Shown here: positions 1-5,188 of the stretch, piece after piece | Numbering within the stretch: position 1 is the stretch's first letter | Layout of the letters: every line of letters begins with the position of its first letter | Source of the DNA: an uncultured Kouleothrix sp. | GTDB lineage: Bacteria > Chloroflexota > Chloroflexia > Chloroflexales > Roseiflexaceae | Direction: 5' to 3' | Assembly: GCA_937858455.1 (NCBI GenBank) | Contig: CALLYN010001054.1 | Span: 1 to 5,217 of the forward strand | Length of the DNA stretch: 5,217 nt | Translations under genes and position numbers: made by a program | Notes under the pieces: model-generated | What the model saw: the letters and a program-made list of their open reading frames with translations, nothing else | The model's database searches: none | Told to the model about the DNA's origin: nothing

Positions 1-1
1 G

Positions 2-148
2 CCGCAGCTCGGGCGCATCCCCATGGATATTGCGATCAGCCGCGGGATCGACGCCGGCCACCCGCTGGTGCAAGCCCGGCCCGACGCGCCCGACAGCCAG
101 GTATTTCGCACGATCGCGGCCACGATCGCACAGCTGCTGGCGCGCTAG
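2..148 (+). CDS. Mrp/NBP35-type P-loop ATPase (Fe-S carrier), C-terminal end only
   Basis: This is the last 48 codons of a gene that begins before the window; frame 2 is open from the first base to the TAG at 146-148. The peptide contains LGRIPMDIAISRGIDAGHPL followed by a Pro-Asp-Ser-type segment and a closing amphipathic helix ending in QLLAR. This matches the conserved C-terminus of Mrp/ApbC/NBP35 ATPases, where a GRIPLD-like strand is followed by a G-D-x-G-x-P loop. Family members are cytoplasmic MinD-fold ATPases that carry and deliver iron-sulfur clusters. The P-loop and CxxC cluster ligands would lie upstream and cannot be checked. Other MinD/ParA-family proteins are possible but end less like this. 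The gene converges on the tRNA gene to its right. Confidence 0.72.
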   Translation, partial: PQLGRIPMDIAISRGIDAGHPLVQARPDAPDSQVFRTIAATIAQLLAR

Positions 149-180
149 AGCACTGGCACATTCCTGTAGTGGAGATAAAA

Positions 181-202
181 ATAGTGGGGGTTTGGGAGCC
201 GC
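181..202 (-). repeat. Possible degenerate partial copy of the 52-bp right-end repeat, inverse orientation
   Basis: Read on the + strand, these 22 bases match 17 of 22 positions of the reverse complement of the repeat at 5085-5188, in the part that reads TTGGTGGGGGTTCGGGGGC. The core GTGGGGGTT is exact. Similarity fades on both sides and the hairpin half is not preserved, so this is either a decayed copy or a chance match in G-rich sequence. Confidence 0.3.
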
Positions 203-219
203 AGGCAATGCCCACGAAT

Positions 220-254
220 CAGGCGGCCGCCAAGGGTTACTCAGCGGCCGCCTG
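220..254. repeat. Perfect 11-bp inverted repeat, possible transcription terminator
   Basis: CAGGCGGCCGC at 220-230 is the exact reverse complement of GCGGCCGCCTG at 244-254, with a 13-base loop. It lies between the convergent Mrp-like gene and the tRNA-Ser gene, 9 bases past the tRNA CCA end, so it could stop transcription from either side. Neither side has a run of T after the stem, so it is not a textbook intrinsic terminator. Both arms contain the NotI octamer GCGGCCGC, which follows from the palindrome itself. Confidence 0.45.
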
Positions 255-262
255 GGGATTCT

Positions 263-352
263 TGGCGGGGAGGGTGGGATTTGAACCCACGAGGAGGTTG
301 CCCCCCTACGGCATTTCCAGTGCCGCGCACTAGGCCACTATGCGACCTCCCC
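263..352 (-). tRNA. tRNA-Ser, anticodon GGA, with encoded CCA
   Basis: The reverse complement folds as a full class II tRNA. The acceptor stem is GGGGAGG (346-352) with CCTCCCC (267-273). The D stem is GCA/TGC. The anticodon stem is CGGCA/TGCCG with loop CTGGAAA (314-320), so the anticodon is GGA (316-318). A long variable arm rich in G and C follows, then the T stem GTGGG/CCCAC with loop TTCAAAT (279-285). The discriminator base is G (266), usual for serine tRNAs, and CCA is encoded at 263-265. The long variable arm and GGA anticodon identify serine, reading UCC and UCU codons. No intron or broken stem is seen. It is transcribed leftward from the promoter at 383-411. Confidence 0.96.
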
Positions 353-382
353 AGCATATGAAGCCGGTTCGTGCTGGCGCGC

Positions 383-411
383 ATTATAGCAAACAAGCCG
401 CCTTCCCGCAA
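383..411 (-). promoter_or_regulatory. Housekeeping-type promoter of tRNA-Ser
   Basis: On the minus strand a perfect TATAAT (-10, 383-388) is preceded by TTGCGG (-35, 406-411) at exactly 17 bp. Transcription would start near 376, giving a leader of about 24 bases before the tRNA 5' end at 352. The consensus -10, the correct spacing and the position make this the clear promoter of the tRNA. Confidence 0.8.
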
Positions 412-443
412 TGCATCTAGCGCAGCAGATAAACAAAATCACA

Positions 444-472
444 TTTCGTAAGGCCGCGAGATGTGGTACAAT
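444..472 (+). promoter_or_regulatory. Extended -10 promoter of the methyltransferase gene
   Basis: TACAAT at 467-472 is preceded directly by TGG (464-466), the extended -10 form TGN. The -35 hexamer at 17 bp (TTTCGT, 444-449) is poor, which an extended -10 can offset. The predicted transcript start is near 479-480, about 38 bases before the chosen ATG at 518. The site lies back to back with the tRNA promoter. Confidence 0.55.
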
Positions 473-504
473 CGGGGGCGTTGTGGTTCTGAACTGGGGC
501 GCGC

Positions 505-511
505 AAGGAGG
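505..511 (+). promoter_or_regulatory. Strong ribosome binding site fixing the methyltransferase start
   Basis: AAGGAGG is a full Shine-Dalgarno match, six bases before the ATG at 518. It decides against the longer reading from the ATG at 461, which lies upstream of the predicted transcript start and would add 19 residues unlike the family. Confidence 0.85.
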
Positions 512-517
512 GCACGC

Positions 518-1171
518 ATGCGTGACGATATCACAAACATTGTGATCGAGGACTATCTGTCCAGCATCATGCCGCCGCGCGCCGGGGTGCTGGCCGAGCT
601 CGAGCAGCGCGCACGCGAGCGCGGCCTGCCGCTGGTCGGCCCAGTCGAGGGCCAGCTGCTGTACCTGCTCGCCAAGAGCATGGGCGCGCGCGAGGCGCTT
701 GAGATTGGCACGGCCACCGGCTACGCCGCCATGTGGCTGATGCGCGCCGTCGTGCCGGCCGGCGGGCGGCTGACGGCGATCGAGCGCCAGCCCGAGCGCT
801 ACAAGCTCGCGCAGGATTACATTACCCGCGCCGGGTATGGCGACCGGCTGAATATCATCGCCGGCGAGTGGTTCAGCGTGCTGGAAACCATACAAGGCCC
901 ATTCGACCTCATCTTCCTCGACATCCTCCGCAACCTCTCCAACGAGCACGACGCGGTGAAAGCACTTGAGCTGTGTGTCTCGCGGCTACGGCCGGGCGGC
1001 CTGCTGATCGGCGATAACGTGCTGTGCAATGGCCTGGTGGTTGAAGAAGACGCGGCGCCCACCGTTCGCGGCATCCAAGAATTCAACCGCGCGATCATGC
1101 AGCACTCGCAGCTTGAATCGGTAATCATCCCGCTGCGCGACGGCGTCGCGATCTGCCGAAAAAAAGACTGA
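518..1171 (+). CDS. SAM-dependent O-methyltransferase, class I, YrrM/COMT-like (family 3)
   Basis: A 217-residue cytoplasmic methyltransferase of the cation-dependent catechol/caffeoyl-CoA O-methyltransferase family, at the usual length. Motif I is LEIGTATGY (residues 61-69), the SAM-binding loop. E89 in TAIER is the likely ribose-binding acid. D135 in FDLIFLD and D166-N167 in IGDN match the three metal ligands of the family. The C-terminal strand pair LRDGVAICRKK (206-216) is also typical. At the position where many relatives carry the catalytic lysine (DxxK after FLD) this protein has R138, so its chemistry or substrate may differ. The substrate cannot be read from sequence. B. subtilis YrrM (TrmR) methylates 5-hydroxyuridine in tRNA, and small-molecule O-methylation is the other option. 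The start is fixed by AAGGAGG at 505-511. The next gene begins 76 bp downstream. Confidence 0.88.
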   Translation: MRDDITNIVIEDYLSSIMPPRAGVLAELEQRARERGLPLVGPVEGQLLYLLAKSMGAREALEIGTATGYAAMWLMRAVVPAGGRLTAIERQPERYKLAQDYITRAGYGDRLNIIAGEWFSVLETIQGPFDLIFLDILRNLSNEHDAVKALELCVSRLRPGGLLIGDNVLCNGLVVEEDAAPTVRGIQEFNRAIMQHSQLESVIIPLRDGVAICRKKD

Positions 1172-1175
1172 CGAT

Positions 1176-1234
1176 AGGGTACAGAGTATAGGGACAGGGT
1201 ACAGTAGCGAACCTACTTCCTGTAACCTGTCCCT
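1176..1234. repeat. Imperfect palindromic spacer element with internal direct repeat
   Basis: AGGGACAGGGTACA (1190-1203) pairs with TGTAACCTGTCCCT (1221-1234) at 13 of 14 positions. Inside, GTAG (1204-1207) pairs with CTAC (1213-1216) round a 5-base loop, leaving TTCC bulged. The 9-mer AGGGTACAG occurs twice, at 1176-1184 and 1196-1204, 20 bp apart. The element fills most of the 76-bp gap between the methyltransferase and phosphatase genes. Only three T follow the stem, so a role as terminator or attenuator is weak. It is AT-richer than its surroundings and looks like a dispersed repeat, which one window cannot prove. Confidence 0.6.
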
Positions 1235-1247
1235 TTCACCTGAGGCT

Positions 1248-3182
1248 ATGCCCGCACTTACCGACGCCCAACAGCGGATCGCTGAGCTGACCACGCTCAA
1301 CGAGCTGGCCCAAACGCTCAACCAGGCGCTCGACCTACGCGAGGCGCTTGATGCCGCGCTGCCCAAGATTGTCGAGATTATGGGGCTGCGCACCGGCTGG
1401 ATCTTTCTGCGCGACGATGCCGGCGCGTTCAAGCTGGCAGCGCGGCACGACCTGCCGCCGGCGATCAGCTACCCCGGCCCGCCCTGGCTGGGCGACTGCA
1501 GCTGCCAAAATATGTGCCAGGAAGGCAAGCTGAACAAGACAGTCAACATGGTGCGCTGCAGCCGGCTGCGCCACGCGGTCGGCGATAAGCGCTCGCTGGC
1601 GCAGCACGCCTCGGTGCCGATCCGCGGCGAAACCGAGACGCTGGGCATCCTGAACGTCGCAACCTCGGAGTACGGGCGCTTCACCCCGCCGCAGCTCCAG
1701 CTGCTCTCGGCGATTGGCTTTATGCTCGGAACCGCGATCACGCGCACGCGCCTGCACGAGCAGGTGAAGGTGCGGCGCGTGCAAGAGCAGGCGGCCCTGC
1801 TGAAGCTCTCGCAGGAGCTGCTTGGCGCCGAGTCGATCGAGCCGGCGCTGCAGCGGCTGGTGCGCGTGGGGGCGCGGCTGCTCGAGGCCGATGCGTGCGC
1901 GTTTATCGAGGCCGACGAGCACGAAGGCCACGCAATGCTGGTAGCCGCGCACGGCTGGCACTTTCTGCCGAAGAGCGGGCTACCGACGCCGTTCGACGCG
2001 GTAAACCCACACCTGTGGTACCTGCCCGAGAGCAGCAGCAATTTGCCCGAAGACGCGCTCGACGACCTGCCACAGCTGCTCGCAGCCCAGCACTTCCAGG
2101 GCCATCTGGCGGTGCCGATCGAGATCGGCGGCGCGCCCGTGGGTACGCTGATGGTCAACACCACCACACCGCGCCGCTTTCTGATCGACGAGGCCCAGCT
2201 GCTCGGCCTGCTGGGCAGCCAGCTGGCCCAAACGCTCGAGCGCGAGCGGCTGCACCAGGAAGCGCTGGCGCGCCAGCGGCTCGAGCAAGAGCTAAACCTG
2301 GCGCGCGACATCCAGGCCAGTTTTCTGCCGGCCTGCTGTCCAATGGTGCCGGGCTACAATATTGCCGCATTCTACCGCGCGGCGCGCCAGGTCGGCGGCG
2401 ATTTCTACGACTTCATCGAGCTCGCGCCCGAGCGGCCGGTCAATGGCGCCGAGGTGCTTGGCGAGCCAATGGCGCGTGGCCAGGCCCAGCCCAAGGGCGG
2501 CGCGGCGCGGCCCGACTCCAACCTGGAGTTCTGGCGCACTGGCAGGCTGGCGCCGCGCGTGCCTCCCAAGCCGTTGCAGGTGGCTACTCCGGCAGGGCCG
2601 GGGCGCCTTGGCATTGTGATTGCCGACGTGACCGATAAGGGCGTGCCGGCGGCGCTGTTCATGGCGCTCTCGCGAACGCTTATCCGCGCCACCGCCAGCG
2701 ACGGGCGCTCGCCCATGGCTGTGCTCGAGCGCGCCAACCGCCTGATTCTCTCCGACGCGCGCTCTGGCCTTTTCGTTACTTGCTTCTACGCGATTCTCGA
2801 TATCGAGAGCGGCGACTTGCTGTTCGCCGACGGCGGGCACAACTACCCGCTGCACTACCGCACCAACACCGCCACGGTCGAGCAGCTGCACGCCCAAGGG
2901 ATTGTGCTGGGGATCGTGCCCGACCCGCGCTTCGAGCAGCACGCCACCGTGATCGAGGCCGGCGACGTGGTGTGCTTCTACACCGACGGCGTAACCGAGG
3001 CAATGAACCCGCGCCGCCAGCTGTTCGGTGAAGAGCGCCTGGCCGAGATCTTGCGGCGCTGCCACCACCTCAGCCCCGAGGAGATCATCGAGCGGATCAT
3101 CGACGCTGTGACGAGCTTTGCGGCCGGCACGCCCCAGGCCGACGACATCACGCTGGTAGTGCTGAAGCGCGACGCGGCCTGA
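1248..3182 (+). CDS. GAF-GAF-PP2C (RsbU/SpoIIE-type) serine phosphatase
   Basis: A 644-residue soluble signalling phosphatase. GAF 1 spans about residues 15-170 and GAF 2 about 185-330. A short coiled linker (330-355) follows, then the PP2C domain from about 351. The catalytic marks are LARDIQASFLP (351-361), GGDFYDF (383-389, D385), IADVTDKGVPAALFMA (458-472, D460), FADGGHNYPL (526-535), YTDGVTEA (578-585, D580) and ADDIT (631-635). The four metal-binding acid positions are all kept, so it should be active. Relatives dephosphorylate anti-anti-sigma (STAS) proteins in partner-switching pathways and use GAF domains as input. No such partner is in the window. Odd points are four cysteines in GAF 1 (C84, C86, C90, C104) and about 55-60 extra residues (392-452) inside the catalytic domain. 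The ATG has only a weak GAGG two bases upstream, but no upstream in-frame start was found and the GAF fold starts soon after. The stop overlaps the permease start. Confidence 0.92.
   Translation: MPALTDAQQRIAELTTLNELAQTLNQALDLREALDAALPKIVEIMGLRTGWIFLRDDAGAFKLAARHDLPPAISYPGPPWLGDCSCQNMCQEGKLNKTVNMVRCSRLRHAVGDKRSLAQHASVPIRGETETLGILNVATSEYGRFTPPQLQLLSAIGFMLGTAITRTRLHEQVKVRRVQEQAALLKLSQELLGAESIEPALQRLVRVGARLLEADACAFIEADEHEGHAMLVAAHGWHFLPKSGLPTPFDAVNPHLWYLPESSSNLPEDALDDLPQLLAAQHFQGHLAVPIEIGGAPVGTLMVNTTTPRRFLIDEAQLLGLLGSQLAQTLERERLHQEALARQRLEQELNLARDIQASFLPACCPMVPGYNIAAFYRAARQVGGDFYDFIELAPERPVNGAEVLGEPMARGQAQPKGGAARPDSNLEFWRTGRLAPRVPPKPLQVATPAGPGRLGIVIADVTDKGVPAALFMALSRTLIRATASDGRSPMAVLERANRLILSDARSGLFVTCFYAILDIESGDLLFADGGHNYPLHYRTNTATVEQLHAQGIVLGIVPDPRFEQHATVIEAGDVVCFYTDGVTEAMNPRRQLFGEERLAEILRRCHHLSPEEIIERIIDAVTSFAAGTPQADDITLVVLKRDAA
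2421..2603 (+). other. In-frame insertion of about 55-60 codons inside the PP2C domain
   Basis: Between DFIE (388-391) and RLGIVIADV (453-461) lie 61 residues where typical RsbU-type domains have only a few. The extra stretch is rich in Pro, Gly, Ala and Arg with few hydrophobic residues, so it is probably a flexible surface loop. The reading frame is kept on both sides and the GC-rich composition resembles the rest of the gene. In the DNA, ACTCCA (2515-2520) and TGGAGT (2524-2529) form a 6-bp stem. CAATGGCGC occurs twice, 26 bp apart (2441 and 2467). No long palindrome was found, so its origin is open. Confidence 0.65.
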
Positions 3183-4915
3183 TGCGCTACCGCACGCTGA
3201 TCTACGCCCTGCCGCTGCTGTTCCTCGCGCTGTTTTTCTTCTACCCGCTGGCGGCGATCTTGCGCCTGAGCTTCGGCGGCGACGCGCGCCTGGCGCCGGC
3301 CGACGGCGGGCTTGCCCGGCTGCTGGCCGACAGCTACTACTTCGAGGTCATCTGGTTCAGCACCTGGCAGGCGCTGCTCTCGACCGCCCTGACGCTGCTG
3401 GTGGCGCTACCGGCGACATATGCGTTCGCGCGCTACCGCTTCGCCGGCAAGGCGCTGCTGCGCGCGCTGGCCACGGTGCCGTTTGTGCTGCCGACAGTGG
3501 TGGTAGCAGCGGCGTTCAAGGCGCTGATCGGCCCGCGCGACCTGCTGAATACGGCGCTGCAAAGCTGGCTTGGCCTGGCCGAACCGCCCATCCGGCTTGA
3601 TCAAACGCTGGCGCTGATCTTGATCGCCCACGTATTCTATAACTACAGCGTGGTGCTGCGGATCGTCGGCGCGTTCTGGGGCGCGCTCGACAGCCGCCTC
3701 GAGCAAGCGGCGGCGGTGCTGGGCGCCAGCCGGCTGCGCGCGTTTCGCGAGGTGACGCTGCCGCTGCTGCTGCCGGCGATTGGCGCGGCAGCGTTGCTGA
3801 TCTTCGTCTACACCTTCGCTAGCTTCGGCGTGATCCGCATCCTGGGCGGGCCGCGCTTCGCCACCGTCGAGGTCGAGATCTACCGGCTTACCACCAGCCT
3901 GCTGCGGCTCGACCTGGCGGCAGCGCTGGCGCTGGTGCAGATGGCCGCAACTCTGCTGACGACGCTGGCGTACACGTGGCTGCAGCGGCGCGCCAGCGTG
4001 CCGCTGGACATGCGTGCGCGCGCGGCCAGCGCGCGCCCGCTCGTCACCTGGCGCCAACGCGTGTTTGTCGCTGCAAATCTGGCGGCGCTGCTGGCGCTGA
4101 TCGGCGCGCCGCTGCTGGCGCTGGCGCTGCGCTCGGTCACGGCGATCTCGCCAGGCGGCGCCAGCCAGCTCACGCTCGGCTACTACCTGCGGCTGAATAC
4201 CAACCCGGCGCGCGGGGCGTTCGCGCTGCCACCGCTGATCGCCATCGGCAACTCGCTGCGCTTCGCGCTGGCAGCTACCGCGCTCGCGCTGCTGGTGGGC
4301 GTGCCGGGCGCGTACCTGCTGGCGGAGAGAACCAAGTACCAAGAGCCGAGAAGCCGGGGCGGCGCTGGCCGCTTCGCGTTCCTTGGCTCTCGGCTCTCGG
4401 CACTGCTCGACCCGATCTTCATGCTGCCGCTCGGCGCAAGCGCGGTGACGCTGGGGCTCGGCTATATTCTGGTGTTCGGGCGGCCACCGCTGAACCTGCT
4501 GGCCTCGCCCTGGCTCATCCCGGTAGCGCACGCCCTGCTGGCATTCCCATTCGTGGTGCGCGCGCTGCTGCCCACGCTGCGCGGGCTCGACCCACGGCTG
4601 CGCGAGGCGGCCAGCGTGCTAGGCGCGGGGCCGCTGCGGGTGCTGCGCGAAGTCGATCTGCCACTGCTGCTGCCGGCGCTGCTGGCAGGCGCGGCATTCG
4701 CGTTCACGGTGTCGATTGGCGAGTTTGGGGCCGCGCTGCTGCTGGCGCGCCCCGAGAACCAGACCGTGCCGGTGGTGATCGACCGGCTGCTGGGGCTGCC
4801 AGGCGCCGAGAACTACGGCCGGGCGCTGGCGCTGAGCACCATCCTGATGCTTACCACCGGCCTGAGCTTTGTGCTGCTCGAGCGCGTGCGCGTTGGCGAG
4901 GCGGGCGAGTTCTGA
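3182..4915 (+). CDS. ABC transporter permease, fused two-domain ThiP/FbpB-type
   Basis: A 577-residue inner-membrane protein with two fused binding-protein-dependent transport domains, about 12 membrane segments (roughly 5-30, 56-83, 95-118, 142-168, 198-222, 242-266, 294-318, 350-380, 410-433, 442-466, 495-521, 546-567). Each half has an EAA loop for docking the ATPase: EQAAAVLGASRLRAFREV (174-191) and REAASVLGAGPLRVLREV (474-491), both followed by LPLLLPA. Fusion, length and segments such as FASFGVIRILGGPRFATVEV (212-231) and FTVSIGEFGAALLLARPE (508-525) match permeases for iron(III) or thiamine (FbpB, ThiP). The substrate cannot be fixed because no binding-protein or ATPase gene is visible. 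The ATG shares its A with the phosphatase TGA (TGATG) and has no good ribosome binding site, so translation is probably coupled. The cytoplasmic loop between segments 8 and 9 carries extra residues encoded by a palindromic DNA element. Confidence 0.9.
   Translation: MRYRTLIYALPLLFLALFFFYPLAAILRLSFGGDARLAPADGGLARLLADSYYFEVIWFSTWQALLSTALTLLVALPATYAFARYRFAGKALLRALATVPFVLPTVVVAAAFKALIGPRDLLNTALQSWLGLAEPPIRLDQTLALILIAHVFYNYSVVLRIVGAFWGALDSRLEQAAAVLGASRLRAFREVTLPLLLPAIGAAALLIFVYTFASFGVIRILGGPRFATVEVEIYRLTTSLLRLDLAAALALVQMAATLLTTLAYTWLQRRASVPLDMRARAASARPLVTWRQRVFVAANLAALLALIGAPLLALALRSVTAISPGGASQLTLGYYLRLNTNPARGAFALPPLIAIGNSLRFALAATALALLVGVPGAYLLAERTKYQEPRSRGGAGRFAFLGSRLSALLDPIFMLPLGASAVTLGLGYILVFGRPPLNLLASPWLIPVAHALLAFPFVVRALLPTLRGLDPRLREAASVLGAGPLRVLREVDLPLLLPALLAGAAFAFTVSIGEFGAALLLARPENQTVPVVIDRLLGLPGAENYGRALALSTILMLTTGLSFVLLERVRVGEAGEF
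4325..4400. repeat. Palindromic element translated within the permease gene
   Basis: CCAAGAGCCGAGA (4339-4351) pairs with TCTCGGCTCTCGG (4388-4400) at 12 of 13 positions. A small inner hairpin GCGGC/GCCGC (4359-4363, 4368-4372) sits within. The wider arms also match in part (GAGAG at 4325-4329 with CTCTC at 4394-4398, and AAGC/GCTT at 4351-4354 and 4371-4374). CCAAG recurs at 4332-4336, 4339-4343 and, on the other strand, at 4382-4386. It encodes about residues 382-406 (ERTKYQEPRSR onward), between membrane segments 8 and 9. The same loop in the first half of the protein is shorter: Y80 to P104 is 24 residues, while Y378 to P416 is 38. Confidence 0.7.
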
Positions 4916-5043
4916 TCCGCCACGAGGCTCGCGGCCGGCATTTCGCCTTCGGCAGAGCGGAGCTTTTCAGCGCTTCCGCTCATACCAGCTCCGTTTGATC
5001 GCGTTCGTTGTGTGATACGCTCGTCGCTATGATCACGTATAGA

Positions 5044-5084
5044 TTGTGCTGCACTGCGTGGCTTCGCCACGCAGTGCAGCACAA
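5044..5084. repeat. Perfect 19-bp hairpin with three-base loop
   Basis: TTGTGCTGCACTGCGTGGC (5044-5062) is exactly complementary to 5066-5084 round the loop TTC. It would be very stable in RNA from either strand. It lies about 130 bases after the permease stop and could protect or end the transcript. On the + strand it is followed by A, not T, and on the minus strand the T-rich tract comes before the stem, so it is not a standard intrinsic terminator. Its core GGCTTCGCC recurs in the next hairpin (5101-5109). Confidence 0.85.
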
Positions 5085-5188
5085 AAAGAAATTCGGGGGC
5101 GGCTTCGCCGCCCCCGAACCCCCACCAAGAAGAAATAAAGAAACTCGGGGCGGCCAAGCCGCCCCCCGAACCCCCACCAAGAAGAAAT
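5085..5188. repeat. Two tandem 52-bp hairpin repeats
   Basis: Unit 1 is 5085-5136 and unit 2 is 5137-5188, the same length. Both begin AAAGAAA and end with the exact 21-base block at 5116-5136 and 5168-5188 (GAACCCCCACCAAG followed by AAGAAAT). In between each has a GC hairpin. In unit 1 a perfect 12-bp stem (5092-5103 with 5107-5118) encloses loop TTC. In unit 2 an 8-bp core stem (5147-5154 with 5158-5165) encloses loop CAA, with one G fewer on the left and one C more on the right. The layout of palindrome plus constant tail resembles REP-type intergenic repeats. Confidence 0.85.

Noticed and set aside
155..172. TGGCAC-N5 resembling a sigma-54 -24 element
   Set aside because: The -12 part reads TGTA, not TTGC, and no gene lies downstream on that strand.
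461..517. Upstream ATG extending the methyltransferase by 19 residues
   Set aside because: It lies on the predicted -10 region, has no ribosome binding site and adds residues unlike the family; AAGGAGG supports the ATG at 518.
3407..4531. Long open frame (374 codons) on the minus strand opposite the permease gene
   Set aside because: Its product is almost entirely Arg, Gln and Ala with no domain, as expected for an antisense frame of GC-rich DNA. The opposite strand has clear membrane segments and two EAA motifs.
3976..4998. 340-codon + strand frame overlapping the permease end
   Set aside because: It is a low-complexity Ala/Arg/Gly product in a shifted frame of a well-supported gene.
5004..5043. 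Possible promoter with TATGAT at 5028-5033 or TATAGA at 5038-5043
   Set aside because: No -35 hexamer at acceptable spacing and no gene follows on the + strand within the window.
4813..5157. Minus-strand frames across the right-end repeats
   Set aside because: They are open only because repeated hairpins are read through; the translation (Gly/Pro/Phe-rich) follows the repeat units and has no start signal.
5085..5188. Tandem repeats considered as a CRISPR array
   Set aside because: There are only two units, with no unique spacers between them, and the unit itself contains the variable hairpin; no cas gene is present.
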